A stretch of DNA of 64,000 nucleotides from a virus, in the IMG/VR virus record IMGVR_UViG_3300028025_002044, positions 1 through 64,000 of that record; one strand, written 5' to 3'. The notes below the pieces were generated by a model. It did no database searches, was not told the DNA's origin, and was given only the letters and a program-made list of their open reading frames with translations. How positions within the stretch are numbered: the first letter of the stretch is position 1; each line of letters starts with the position of its first letter. Made by a program: the position numbers and the translations under genes. This document shows positions 8,880 through 17,202 of the stretch, one piece after another.

Positions 8880-8885
8880 ATTATA
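8880..8885 (-). promoter_or_regulatory. Candidate -10 box for the WhiB transcription unit
   Basis: TATAAT on the minus strand, 21 bases before the first gene of the WhiB pair, inside a very AT-rich 68-bp gap. No good -35 hexamer is seen 16-18 bp upstream, so use may depend on an activator. Confidence 0.4.
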
Positions 8886-8926
8886 CTTGCAAGTTTTGTA
8901 ATTTTTAGTTAAAATAGCAAATTTTA

Positions 8927-9136
8927 TTATTTTATTTTTGGCCGTACAAATACGTCAGCATAGAACTTGTGCTCTGAATCAGGAGCTAAGACCGACACTT
9001 CCATTTCAAATTCGGCATATTTCTCTGCTTCTTCAGCCGGAAAGTTGTAGTATTCTGACGCAAGCTGAATAGCCTTAACCTTCATACTGTCTCTGTCATC
9101 GCCCAAGACCGTGAACTTCATGCGGTCGCGAATCAT
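8927..9136 (-). CDS. Small hypothetical protein
   Basis: A 69-residue protein whose ATG overlaps the previous stop (TAATG), which supports the start; a Met at residue 6 is an alternative. It is predicted to be alpha/beta, with an acidic middle (PAEEAEKYAEFEMEV) and a basic end. No family is recognised. It is the last gene of the coupled run below the glycosyltransferase-like gene at 9552-10568. Confidence 0.5.
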   Translation of the reverse strand: MIRDRMKFTVLGDDRDSMKVKAIQLASEYYNFPAEEAEKYAEFEMEVSVLAPDSEHKFYADVFVRPKIK

Positions 9137-9552
9137 TACTGAACTCTCTTCTGTAGGTGCTCTGGGTTGTAGTGAGCGCCGTCAATAATTGGAGTCTTGT
9201 CGTCAGTAGAGTTGACAATGATATCACCATTTCTAATGCCAACAATCACGCCTCGACGTCCGTTGTGTACGGTTCCGGTGCTTCCACTAAAAGCATCGTG
9301 CGACACTCTAACAATGTCTCCAACCTTCAGGTCACCACGTCGCGCATCAATCCAGATTTCTTCCTTGTTTGGGACTACCAGTGCGTGTCCCAGTCCGACC
9401 GTGGAAAGAATGTCTAAGACCTGTTTAGCCTGAGTAGTATCTAGGTCAATTTCTTCCCATGTCTTTAGCATTTTGAGTACAGCCTTACCTACACCAACGC
9501 GGATTTTAGCGTCAGCAAATTGTTGCTTTACCCAGTTGTAATCTACTTTCAT
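9136..9552 (-). CDS. Hypothetical protein with KOW/SH3-like region
   Basis: A 138-residue protein. The N-terminal ~60 residues are helical. The C-terminal half (GDIVRVSHDAFSGSTGTV, then RRGVIVGIRNGDIIV) has the alternating beta and Gly pattern of a KOW/SH3-like small barrel. These often bind nucleic acid or protein, but the function here is unknown. Both ends overlap neighbouring genes as TAATG, so three genes are translationally coupled. Confidence 0.55.
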   Translation of the reverse strand: MKVDYNWVKQQFADAKIRVGVGKAVLKMLKTWEEIDLDTTQAKQVLDILSTVGLGHALVVPNKEEIWIDARRGDLKVGDIVRVSHDAFSGSTGTVHNGRRGVIVGIRNGDIIVNSTDDKTPIIDGAHYNPEHLQKRVQ

Positions 9553-10568
9553 TAGTTTTCCTTTCGAGAAATGTTTAAGGTGGTTTCTAAAATATTTAAT
9601 GCGGTTTGTTTTCCAGGTATGTTGGCTAGATATGACTCCCTTTGAGCCATAGCCAACAAGTCTCTTTTTTGCTGTGACATGCTCTCAATGGCAGACGCTA
9701 GAGAGCTCCAAGGAGGTCCTATACGGCCACTAAACTTCCAATCTGTAGCCACAGGAGTATTCGAGTTTAAAGCTTGAACATATCTATAAGTCCACCAGGT
9801 GCCGTCTTTTTTGTGTGAAGTAACCAAAGCACCGATAGATCTCGTGAACTGGTCCATAACCTGATTGTCGTCCCAGCCTTTATTCCACTTCATAAGAGAA
9901 TTGGGCAGCTCCAAAGTTTTTAGCACAGCAGATGACCATGGGGTGCTGGGAGCATCTACAACCCATTTTGGTCTGCGGTCTACGGCTACAGGGTTTGCTT
10001 GAATTAAGTATGAATCTAAATTAACCGGCACTAAATTCTTTTTAGCGTTAGCTAGAAGTTTGACGTCCTCTTGGACAGACCACGGCAAGGAAGAATAAAT
10101 GGTTGTAGGCCACTCATCATTAAGCAGGTGGTTTATGGCTGAATGAAGTCTGACAGATACGGATGAGTCAGCCAACACAGTAGAGTATTCTTTTCTATTT
10201 GCAAAAAAACTTTTAGTGAGGCTAGCTGGATTAGTAACTACTGACCTAAGACTAGCTTCCATCTGGCTAGAGTTAGGGCTGTCAATTAGTAAAGTCAGCT
10301 TGCTATTGCCCCACAGATGGTCGATGATGCTGAGCGCCCCATAGGTTCTATTTGCGCCAACGCTAGTGATTGGCGTTACCCCAACAATCACAGAGTCAAA
10401 CTGCTCTAGTGATTCCTTGGTCATGTGTACGCTTGGGCTAACCCAAATAACCTCGTGTCCGGCCTCAGACAGCACGGCATTTAATACGCCAACAAATCCT
10501 AGATTTCTGGCGTTAGCATTCTCTGATGCTTGCGGAGCTGTCATTCCGGTCAAAAGAATCTTCGACAT
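9552..10568 (-). CDS. Putative GT-B-like glycosyltransferase
   Basis: A 338-residue protein. It starts with a Rossmann-like strand-loop (MSKILLTGMTAPQ), then GHEVIWVSP and FDSVIVGVTP, typical of the N-terminal half of GT-B enzymes. The C-terminal half has NTPVATDWKFSGRIGPPWSSL, which resembles the donor-binding domain of glycosyltransferases that use nucleotide sugars. No diagnostic catalytic motif is certain. It follows the SSB-like gene after a strong hairpin. A role in sugar modification of DNA or virion would fit the other glycosyltransferases but is inference. Confidence 0.5.
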   Translation of the reverse strand: MSKILLTGMTAPQASENANARNLGFVGVLNAVLSEAGHEVIWVSPSVHMTKESLEQFDSVIVGVTPITSVGANRTYGALSIIDHLWGNSKLTLLIDSPNSSQMEASLRSVVTNPASLTKSFFANRKEYSTVLADSSVSVRLHSAINHLLNDEWPTTIYSSLPWSVQEDVKLLANAKKNLVPVNLDSYLIQANPVAVDRRPKWVVDAPSTPWSSAVLKTLELPNSLMKWNKGWDDNQVMDQFTRSIGALVTSHKKDGTWWTYRYVQALNSNTPVATDWKFSGRIGPPWSSLASAIESMSQQKRDLLAMAQRESYLANIPGKQTALNILETTLNISRKEN

Positions 10569-10592
10569 ATAAATCTTTCTTTACAGTAAGAG

Positions 10593-10620
10593 GGGGCACC
10601 ACCTATGTAGGTGATGCCCC
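10593..10620 (-). repeat. Strong hairpin after the SSB-like gene
   Basis: A 13-position inverted repeat with one mismatch and a very short loop (arms GGGGCA...CCTA and TAGG...TGCCCC) between the SSB-like gene and the gene at 9552-10568. On the minus strand it is followed by TCTTACTGT, only weakly T-rich. It may be a terminator or a 3'-end stabilising structure. Confidence 0.6.
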
Positions 10621-10643
10621 GCGGCTTACATACCTACGTGTGT

Positions 10644-11180
10644 TTAGAACGGTGCGTCAGGTGCAGCTGGAGCAACAGCAGGGGCAGGGGCAGGAGCCGG
10701 TGCTGGTGCAGGAGCTGGCGCGGCTGCGGCAGGCGCTGGAGCCGCTGCAGCAGTAGCAGGTGTCTGAATGACGTAGTAACGCTTGATTTCGTTACGCTTG
10801 CTACCGTTCCAAGTGCGAGAACCAATCTGAGCACGGAAGCTCTTGTTGGCAATCATGCTCTCAATCTGAGCGTTGCTCACAGTAGGGTTGTTGATGAAGA
10901 ACTCCTGTGGAACACCAAGGGCAGCCATCTTCGAGAAGAAGATACCCAAAGCGTTTGAGTTCTCAGGTGAGATAACTAGGTTATCCCATACGCGACGCTT
11001 GTTGTGCGCTCCACCCTGAACTTCGGTGGTTAGCTTGAACATCGTCTTACCACTCTGCGAAGTGGTGGTGCTTACCTCAATAACCTTGAGGTCGTAGTCG
11101 CCATCTGGTAGTGGCTCGAAGTTACCAGAAGAAGCAGTTCCTGCTTCTTTTACTAGGTCAGCCCAGTTTAGTGTACTCAT
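10644..11180 (-). CDS. SSB-like ssDNA-binding protein (DUF669-like)
   Basis: A 178-residue protein. Residues about 1-125 look like the DUF669-type phage single-strand-binding OB fold: FEPLPDGDYDLKVIEVST near the start, then KTMFKLTTEV and RRVWDNLVIS. A flexible tail of about 40 residues follows, made almost entirely of Ala-Pro repeats, and ends in DAPF. In bacterial SSBs an acidic tip ending in Pro-Phe recruits partner proteins, and this tail looks like a functional analogue. It lies next to the Sak4-like ATPase and the nuclease, as expected for a recombination module. Confidence 0.75.
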   Translation of the reverse strand: MSTLNWADLVKEAGTASSGNFEPLPDGDYDLKVIEVSTTTSQSGKTMFKLTTEVQGGAHNKRRVWDNLVISPENSNALGIFFSKMAALGVPQEFFINNPTVSNAQIESMIANKSFRAQIGSRTWNGSKRNEIKRYYVIQTPATAAAAPAPAAAAPAPAPAPAPAPAPAVAPAAPDAPF

Positions 11181-11213
11181 GTTTATTAGTTCCTTTAACT
11201 ATAATTGAGTGGA

Positions 11214-11972
11214 TTATTTCTTTTTTGTTGCATCGGTTTTTGGACCGAAGATCATGTCGAGCATACGCTCGACTCCAAGGTCGCCCTGCTCGACAATCTT
11301 ACCGAGACGACCTTGTACGCGTTCACCAGCTTCATACTGATCCGTGCGCTCCACATACATGCGACGTGCCTTGTATGGAAGTTGCGTAGGGTCAGGATTT
11401 GGAATGGTTTCGTTAGAGATGTAACCAAGCACATCGTAGAAATATGGAGCCTGAATTGCTAGCTGTCCCTGTAGGTAAGGATGCATAATTCCATCCTGCC
11501 CACGACGAGCCATTGCAGTCAAGACTACAGCTTCTAGAGGCTGAGTCGGGTGCATTGTTAGGTCACGAAGGTCACGGAGTAGCGCACCCATGTGGCGAAG
11601 TAGCTCGCCCCATTGTTGCATCTTCATCTGTTCGGTTCCTGCAATGTTGTCCATGCACTTAACCTGCAACTCAGAAATCGAGTCGATGATTAAGCTCTTG
11701 AACTGGTGCTTGCCAGCTTGTAGCCACTGGAAAGCCTTCATAACAACGTCGTAGTCGTTTACCTTGACTACAACAGTGTCCCATGTGCCGTCAGCCACTG
11801 GTGGCTCCTCGCGCATAGGGTCCCAATACTTTACGTTGATTGGTAGGAAGCGGTGGCCTCCCTCAACGTCGAGCATTAGGCGTGGGTATGGTGCTGTAAC
11901 AGCGAAGGTTGACTTACCAACCTTTGATTCGCCGTAGACCATTAATGTCAGGGAGCGTTCTACCTCAGACAT
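11214..11972 (-). CDS. Sak4-like RecA-fold ATPase
   Basis: A 252-residue ATPase with Walker A GESKVGKST (14-22) and Walker B SLIIDSISE (Asp97). This is the short RecA-core layout of phage Sak4-like recombinases/annealing proteins, often listed as AAA_24. These load onto SSB-coated DNA and promote annealing or strand exchange. Its neighbours fit: an SSB-like protein on one side and a RecB-like nuclease on the other, with the nuclease stop and this start sharing a base (TAATG). The C-terminus is basic (KTDATKKK). Confidence 0.8.
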   Translation of the reverse strand: MSEVERSLTLMVYGESKVGKSTFAVTAPYPRLMLDVEGGHRFLPINVKYWDPMREEPPVADGTWDTVVVKVNDYDVVMKAFQWLQAGKHQFKSLIIDSISELQVKCMDNIAGTEQMKMQQWGELLRHMGALLRDLRDLTMHPTQPLEAVVLTAMARRGQDGIMHPYLQGQLAIQAPYFYDVLGYISNETIPNPDPTQLPYKARRMYVERTDQYEAGERVQGRLGKIVEQGDLGVERMLDMIFGPKTDATKKK

Positions 11973-12949
11973 TACTCACTTCCTTTCTTCTCTTCATCTT
12001 TACCGTAGTATCCGTACGGGTCAGCGACCACATACATCTGTTCAATGGCTGCCTCAGCTGCACTGCCGTCATCAATAAGAGGACAAACATTGTAGAACTG
12101 ACACTTCCATTTGCAGTCTTTTGTTGGACGTGGGTACGCCACGTAGTTAGGGTCTGCACCCTGGTCGAGAGCTTTTTTAACTCCCATCAGGTCTGCAATC
12201 GTACCATGAATGCGCTGCCAAAACGAGCGCATTGTGAAAACATTGTGACGAACTTCAATCTGCTCGTAAAATGGAGGTTTTGCATTGGCGGTTCGCTTTA
12301 CCTTTTTGAGCATGGTGAAGATTCCACCCTCCGACCGCTCCCCAGGTACTAGATTCTGAGCGTGCTCAAGCATCATGTACGTAAGGATTTGCTCATTCAT
12401 TTGCGCTTGGTTAGCAAAGTCGGAAAACGAACCACCAACGGTCTTAAAGTCGCGGAACATACGTACGCCGTCAGTCTTGCGACGAACGCGCATGTCAAGC
12501 TTTCCCTGAAGAATTACTTCGCCATTGAATAGTGGCATAGTAATAATTTCTTCGTTCGAAATCTTCTCTAGGTTAGAGTCGATACCTTCTTCGTCCATCC
12601 ACTGTAGGTAGCCCTCCAGCATGATACGGCCAAGCTCGGCTTCCGCTTCCAAATCAAATGTGTCTCGGTAGTCAGCAATTAGCTTGTCCATGTCACTCTT
12701 GACTAAAGCGGCGTGCGCCTCAAGAAGCCCAATCTCACCGTCAGACGAGTAGTACTGGTCTAGTGCTTCGTGGATGCGTGAACCGAGTGCCAAAGCTCCG
12801 GTGTAGTCCTTTTGCTTAGGCTGTAGACGTCGGTAGTAGTTCAACCACCACTTACGTCGGCAATCCTTAAATACCTGAATCTCAGAGTTAGAAAGGATGT
12901 ATGGAACTAGTGTTTCTACTGCTTCAACAGTTTCGTTTTTGTCGCTCAT
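11972..12949 (-). CDS. PD-(D/E)XK nuclease with Fe-S cluster, RecB/Cas4-like
   Basis: A 325-residue nuclease. ILSNSEIQVFKDCRRKWW contains the first cluster cysteine (Cys30). The core has GKLDMRV and FRDFKTVGG (the D...(D/E)xK catalytic signature), and then QxxxY-like QILTYMMLE. CKWKCQFYNVC near the end supplies Cys279, Cys283 and Cys289. One early plus three late cysteines is the [4Fe-4S] arrangement of AddB and Cas4 nucleases. It would resect DNA ends for the adjacent Sak4-like ATPase. No cas1/cas2 or CRISPR repeats are seen, so a recombination role is preferred. Confidence 0.85.
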   Translation of the reverse strand: MSDKNETVEAVETLVPYILSNSEIQVFKDCRRKWWLNYYRRLQPKQKDYTGALALGSRIHEALDQYYSSDGEIGLLEAHAALVKSDMDKLIADYRDTFDLEAEAELGRIMLEGYLQWMDEEGIDSNLEKISNEEIITMPLFNGEVILQGKLDMRVRRKTDGVRMFRDFKTVGGSFSDFANQAQMNEQILTYMMLEHAQNLVPGERSEGGIFTMLKKVKRTANAKPPFYEQIEVRHNVFTMRSFWQRIHGTIADLMGVKKALDQGADPNYVAYPRPTKDCKWKCQFYNVCPLIDDGSAAEAAIEQMYVVADPYGYYGKDEEKKGSE

Positions 12950-12951
12950 GG

Positions 12952-14760
12952 CTACAGCTTACCTGCCTTGTCGTCTTTTAGCAAGGCCAATAATTTATCT
13001 TTGTCCTTAACAATCTGCTCAAAGTTTTCGCCTTTGCCCTCAAGAACTTGGATAACTCGCTCTTCAATAGTTCCCTCAGTCACGTAGTCCATAACAATCA
13101 CGGAGTCGTGAATCTCAGAACCAATACGGTGGATACGGTCAAGTGCCTGCTTGTGGTCAACAAGTGACCACGGGCGCTGAAGCATAATCAATCGACGAGC
13201 CGCGGTAAGGGTAATACCCACACCACCAGCCTGCGCAGTAAACAGAATCCATTTAATCTTTCCAGACTGGAAATCGTCAACAGCTTTCTGTCGCTCTTCT
13301 TCCGACTGAGCTCCGGTGATTAGACCGTGCTCAATTCCTTCTTTAGTAAGCGAGGCACTTAGCAGGTTGATTAGCTGACGAGATACGGCACACACAGCGA
13401 CTGAATCGTCGCCAAAGTCACCGCTCTTGATATCATCCATAACAGCGTCAACCTTACAAGATGGCTCTGACAAAATAGGACGGATTTCTCCAGTAGCTTC
13501 GTCAGTCACCATCTCAGCAAATGCGCTAGCAAACTGAGTCAAGCGAGTAGTCTGAGTCAGCACGCTAGATGCAATGACAGCCTCTCCACTTTCAAGCTCT
13601 GCAATCATGTTGTCGCGCATGTCCTTGTACGCCTTAGCCTGCTTTGTAGACATTTCGATATCACGACGCTCGAATACCATGTCAGGTAGCCAAGGAAGCA
13701 CGCGAGCCTTTAGCATACGGCGCATACGTGGATTGATTGATGCGTGGAACTCTGCCTCCATGTGAGGCTTCACACCTAGAACCATCATGCCACCGAATGC
13801 ATTAAGCATCGTGTCGACCATGCGGTCAATCCAGCGAGTTTTGCTAGGCCACTCTTCTGGCGATAGCCAGTGAAGAATAGGCCACATGTCCAAAACATCT
13901 CTTGCAATAGGAGTACCAGTGAGTGCAAATCTGTAGTCGGCATCTCCGGTAGCTGCCCACATAGCCCGGGTCTGCTTTGATTTAGGGTCCTTAGAGCGGT
14001 GAATCTCGTCGGCAATTACAGCCTTAAAGTCGATACGGTTTAGCTCACGCTCGTGGACCTCACAACGGTTTTCCGTTACTCGGTCGTCCATACCCTTACA
14101 TGAGATGCATCGGGCTAGGGCGACTGAACCGTAAGGAGCTAGTCGAGAGTGAGAGCGTAGTGACTCCCAGTTAATTACGTATACGTCAGCTTCTTCATCG
14201 AACTGCTTACGGCGCTGAGTGGCAGTTCCGGTAATCACCTGAACCTTTACTCCAGGCCACCACTTGCCAAACTCACGCTTCCAGTTTTTCTTCAGCGTGT
14301 TGGGGCAAATAACTAGAGCAGGAAATGGCTCTCCGCCGTCATCCTGAATCTTCTTAAGGGCTCGGATAGCCTGAGCGGTCTTGCCCAAGCCAGGCTCGTC
14401 TGCCAAAAGGGCACGCTTTGCGGTAGATAGAAACTTTACGCCAGCACGCTGGTGAGGGAACAAATCTTCGTCCCCTTCGCCCTCTGGAAGCTCCTCTAAG
14501 TCCCTAAGAGCATTAGACGGGTCCACGCGCAGGGTACGCTCGTTAGCGGCCCAGGAGGCCAGCAGAGGGCCAATTACGAGGTCATTCTTAAAGGTAGACC
14601 TTAGGGCTAGACAGGTGCCCCAAGACACCGGAACTTTCCATAGCTGGGCCTTGCTGTCATAGGTAGATCCGGGCAAACTCTTGCATAGCTCTTTAAAGCG
14701 CCAATCAGCGGTTATAAAGATGTGTGTGCTCTGCTCATCAAGCTCAACACTTACAGGCAT
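12952..14760 (-). CDS. SNF2-family DEAD/DEAH helicase with zinc insert
   Basis: A 602-residue superfamily 2 ATPase. Residues about 1-90 resemble the short N-terminal domain of phage SNF2 proteins. Motif I is DEPGLGKT (121-128), motif II DEIH (251-254), then ALTGTP (motif III). The C-terminal RecA domain includes ILFTAQAGGVGITLT and a QALDRIHRIGS segment typical of SNF2 motif VI. An insert before motif II, with CISC and CEVHE (about residues 220-245), probably binds zinc. Such phage proteins remodel or branch-migrate DNA during replication and recombination. GGAAGG precedes the ATG. Confidence 0.9.
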   Translation of the reverse strand: MPVSVELDEQSTHIFITADWRFKELCKSLPGSTYDSKAQLWKVPVSWGTCLALRSTFKNDLVIGPLLASWAANERTLRVDPSNALRDLEELPEGEGDEDLFPHQRAGVKFLSTAKRALLADEPGLGKTAQAIRALKKIQDDGGEPFPALVICPNTLKKNWKREFGKWWPGVKVQVITGTATQRRKQFDEEADVYVINWESLRSHSRLAPYGSVALARCISCKGMDDRVTENRCEVHERELNRIDFKAVIADEIHRSKDPKSKQTRAMWAATGDADYRFALTGTPIARDVLDMWPILHWLSPEEWPSKTRWIDRMVDTMLNAFGGMMVLGVKPHMEAEFHASINPRMRRMLKARVLPWLPDMVFERRDIEMSTKQAKAYKDMRDNMIAELESGEAVIASSVLTQTTRLTQFASAFAEMVTDEATGEIRPILSEPSCKVDAVMDDIKSGDFGDDSVAVCAVSRQLINLLSASLTKEGIEHGLITGAQSEEERQKAVDDFQSGKIKWILFTAQAGGVGITLTAARRLIMLQRPWSLVDHKQALDRIHRIGSEIHDSVIVMDYVTEGTIEERVIQVLEGKGENFEQIVKDKDKLLALLKDDKAGKL

Positions 14761-14786
14761 TACGCCTTCCTTTCGTCATTAGATAT

Positions 14787-14836
14787 AGATACTATCATAC
14801 TTTTTAGATTTTTATTTAAATTTTTGGATAGTATCT
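14787..14836. repeat. 10-bp inverted repeat in AT-rich gap
   Basis: AGATACTATC at 14787-14796 and its perfect complement GATAGTATCT at 14827-14836 flank 30 bases of A/T-rich DNA, between the RuvC-like gene and the SNF2 gene. It could be a weak terminator for the RuvC-like gene, an operator, or part of an AT-rich unwinding site. Confidence 0.45.
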
Positions 14837-14837
14837 T

Positions 14838-15305
14838 TTAGCTTAGAAGCTTTTTTGGTACCCATCCAAGCCTGACTAACTTTAGCAGACCATGTCGTAT
14901 TGCGTCAAGTGCGTGTCCTTCACCGCTCTTATGCCAATATCCTAGCTTCTTAAGCTTGGCGTTGTCAAACATTGCTTTTGCGTCTGCCGGAGACTGGAAA
15001 TAGATATCATCCGGGCTCATGCCAATGTCCATCATAATCTGCTTAAGAATGCCAATCTGCTCTAGCGAGTATGGGGCCTGAGTGTTGCGCACGGTTTGGG
15101 CATTGATAGTGAATCGCTCGCAAGCAATTAGAATCTCAGAGCCACCCATAATAGCTGAAGCAATAGCCTCTCTAATCGGAGTTGCATACTGATGCTGTAG
15201 ATATTCTCCAGACGCTACCAACTCGGGTTCAGAGCCAGGCTCGTATGAGAATACGGCAAGGCCACTAGCCTTACCAGGGTCAACTGCAATAATTACTTTA
15301 GTCAT
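14838..15305 (-). CDS. RuvC-like Holliday-junction resolvase
   Basis: The ATG at 15305 overlaps the polymerase stop by eight bases, with GGGGAG nine bases upstream. It is preferred over a start 24 bases further up, giving 155 residues. The RNase H-like fold of RuvC is visible: IIAVDPGKASGLAVF (first catalytic Asp), LIACERF (Glu) and HALDAIRHG (late Asp). It would cut branched replication and recombination intermediates before packaging. It is translated together with the DNA polymerase. Confidence 0.8.
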   Translation of the reverse strand: MTKVIIAVDPGKASGLAVFSYEPGSEPELVASGEYLQHQYATPIREAIASAIMGGSEILIACERFTINAQTVRNTQAPYSLEQIGILKQIMMDIGMSPDDIYFQSPADAKAMFDNAKLKKLGYWHKSGEGHALDAIRHGLLKLVRLGWVPKKLLS

Positions 15306-17121
15306 TGTACTTTTCTCCCCAGCGTGCAAATGGACCGTCTACACCGGCAGTTAGGGGAACTTGCCAGTCATCACGGGTGGTCATACATTCTTGTACAATA
15401 TTTTTTATTTCATCAATATTATTCTTAGGTGCGTTTAGAACAATTTCGTCATGTACAGGAACAATCAATAGCTCGGTAAGGTCCGCCTTGTCAAGCTTTA
15501 CTAAGTTAGCCTTAAATACTTCTGCAGCACTTGCCTGAACCAAATAGTTAGTCAATGAGTAGACACGGTTATCGTCACACGGTAGGCGACGTCCAGTACG
15601 AGTCATGACATAGCCTATACCCTCGCTACGCAATCTACGCGTACCAGTGTCTTCAATCATTTGTTGCATCTTTTTAACACCAGGGTAGCTCCTATCAAAA
15701 GCGTCAACAACAGTCTTCATCTGAGCATCAGATACTCCCGCTGTCAGTGCCATCTTAGATACTCCAGCTCCGTAAAGCTTTCCGTAGACTACACCCTTAA
15801 TGAGCTTACGTCTACTGTCTGACTTTTCAGCCGTAGGGTCTTGATAGACCTCTTTCATAATTTCAGTAAACACGTCGCCACCCGTACGGTCAGACTCATT
15901 AAATAGATTCATGAGGTCCTGGTCCTGGCTAAAGTTAGCGGTAAGACGGAACTCAACCTGGTCGAGGTCGCTAGAAATAATGACGTGGTCTTCGTCCTTA
16001 GGGATAAACGCATTACGCACCGTAGCGTCGCCTGACGGCAGAGTCTGAAGCGCAGGGTCTGTGATAGACATACGACCCGTGCGGGCACCAAGAGTTCGGA
16101 CAGACGGATGCATGATGCCATCAATGTTTCCGTCTAAAAAGTTCTTGAAGTACGTGTTGGCTAGCTTGTCAGCCTTACGCTGGTTTAGTACCGCCTTAGC
16201 AAGGTTTTGAACTTCAGGAGACCCGTCACGGGCTAGAACCTTAAGCTGGTCTTTAGACGCAGACTTCTGGCCCGATGGAGTGACTTCTGTAATGTCTGCG
16301 CCCATGCCCTCAAACTGACGCACCAACTGAATGTTGCTAGTGATAGACATTCCGTAGGTATCTTTACCCCACTGCTTAACGCTCTCGCCATACTGATTCA
16401 GTTCGTCAAACTTACGCTGAGAGTACTCAAGGTCTACGCGAGCACCATTGATTTCCATGCGAGTAACAATTTTACGAGCGGCCATCTCTAACTCGTAAGC
16501 GATACAGTATGGCCCCGAAGGTCCACACTTCTCCCAAAACTGCTCCCACAAACGCATCGTAAGAACCGTGTCCAGCGCACCATAAGACCAGTAGGGCTGG
16601 AATGTAACCGGGACTGTGCCCCAAGTCCAGCCATTCTCTTTCATGGACTGGTCCAGGTGTGTCTGCAATGCAGCGGCCATAGGGTCCACATACTGAGACG
16701 TCAAAGTTTTTAGTGCACCAGAACCAAGCGGGTCAATAATCTGAGCCATAATCATGGTGTCGTGAGCACGGTGCCACGGCATACTCCAGCGAGACTGAAC
16801 GTCGAACCATCGGGCTTCAAAGGCAATGTTGTGGCAAACAATAGGACCATCAAACTTATCCATTGCTTCATAGAAGACACCACCCCACTCGTCCCAGGGG
16901 ATTGCCCAGCCAGTCATACCGTCGCCAACCTGGACTAAACGAATTCGGCCGTGCCAAGGAGACAGAGCATCCTTGTGCGGACGCCCGTCAAGTTCTCCAG
17001 TTTCGATATCTATGGCAATTGCATTGTGCGGACGTCGCGCCCCAAGCCAGTTTATAAACTCCTGAGCCTTTTCAGCTGAATCTACAAGATGTAGTTGTAC
17101 ATCAGATAGTCCACCGCTCAT
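15298..17121 (-). CDS. polA-like: Family A DNA polymerase with 3'-5' exonuclease
   Basis: The preferred start is the third of three clustered ATGs, where AAGGA is eight bases upstream, giving 607 residues; numbering below uses the longest frame (610). The 3'-5' exonuclease begins at AIDIETG (D41, E43). Polymerase motif A is SSDLDQVEFRL (D388), motif B KGVVYGKLYG, and motif C VHDEIV (D561). There is no 5'-3' exonuclease domain. The motif B residue matching E. coli Phe762 is Tyr449, as in T7-type polymerases. It is the replicative polymerase of the phage and is coupled to the RuvC-like gene. Confidence 0.95.
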   Translation of the reverse strand: MSGGLSDVQLHLVDSAEKAQEFINWLGARRPHNAIAIDIETGELDGRPHKDALSPWHGRIRLVQVGDGMTGWAIPWDEWGGVFYEAMDKFDGPIVCHNIAFEARWFDVQSRWSMPWHRAHDTMIMAQIIDPLGSGALKTLTSQYVDPMAAALQTHLDQSMKENGWTWGTVPVTFQPYWSYGALDTVLTMRLWEQFWEKCGPSGPYCIAYELEMAARKIVTRMEINGARVDLEYSQRKFDELNQYGESVKQWGKDTYGMSITSNIQLVRQFEGMGADITEVTPSGQKSASKDQLKVLARDGSPEVQNLAKAVLNQRKADKLANTYFKNFLDGNIDGIMHPSVRTLGARTGRMSITDPALQTLPSGDATVRNAFIPKDEDHVIISSDLDQVEFRLTANFSQDQDLMNLFNESDRTGGDVFTEIMKEVYQDPTAEKSDSRRKLIKGVVYGKLYGAGVSKMALTAGVSDAQMKTVVDAFDRSYPGVKKMQQMIEDTGTRRLRSEGIGYVMTRTGRRLPCDDNRVYSLTNYLVQASAAEVFKANLVKLDKADLTELLIVPVHDEIVLNAPKNNIDEIKNIVQECMTTRDDWQVPLTAGVDGPFARWGEKYND

Positions 17122-17202
17122 ATTCATCATCCTTAATCGTCATTTACGTCAGGGTACCTATGGTAGTACTAATTTCTGATTAGCGCAACTACTTAGCCTA
17201 AA

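Noticed and set aside
511-9300. The peptide AFSGSTGT occurs both in the glycosyltransferase at 211-996 and in the KOW-like protein at 9136-9552
   Set aside because: Only eight residues of low-complexity small amino acids; flanks are unrelated, so chance is the simplest explanation.
10526-10958. Plus-strand Gln/Arg-rich open frames
   Set aside because: Shadow of the Ala-Pro repeat tail of the SSB-like gene.
11972-12949. Cas4 of a CRISPR system
   Set aside because: The Cys pattern fits Cas4, but no cas1/cas2 or repeat array is present and neighbours are recombination genes.
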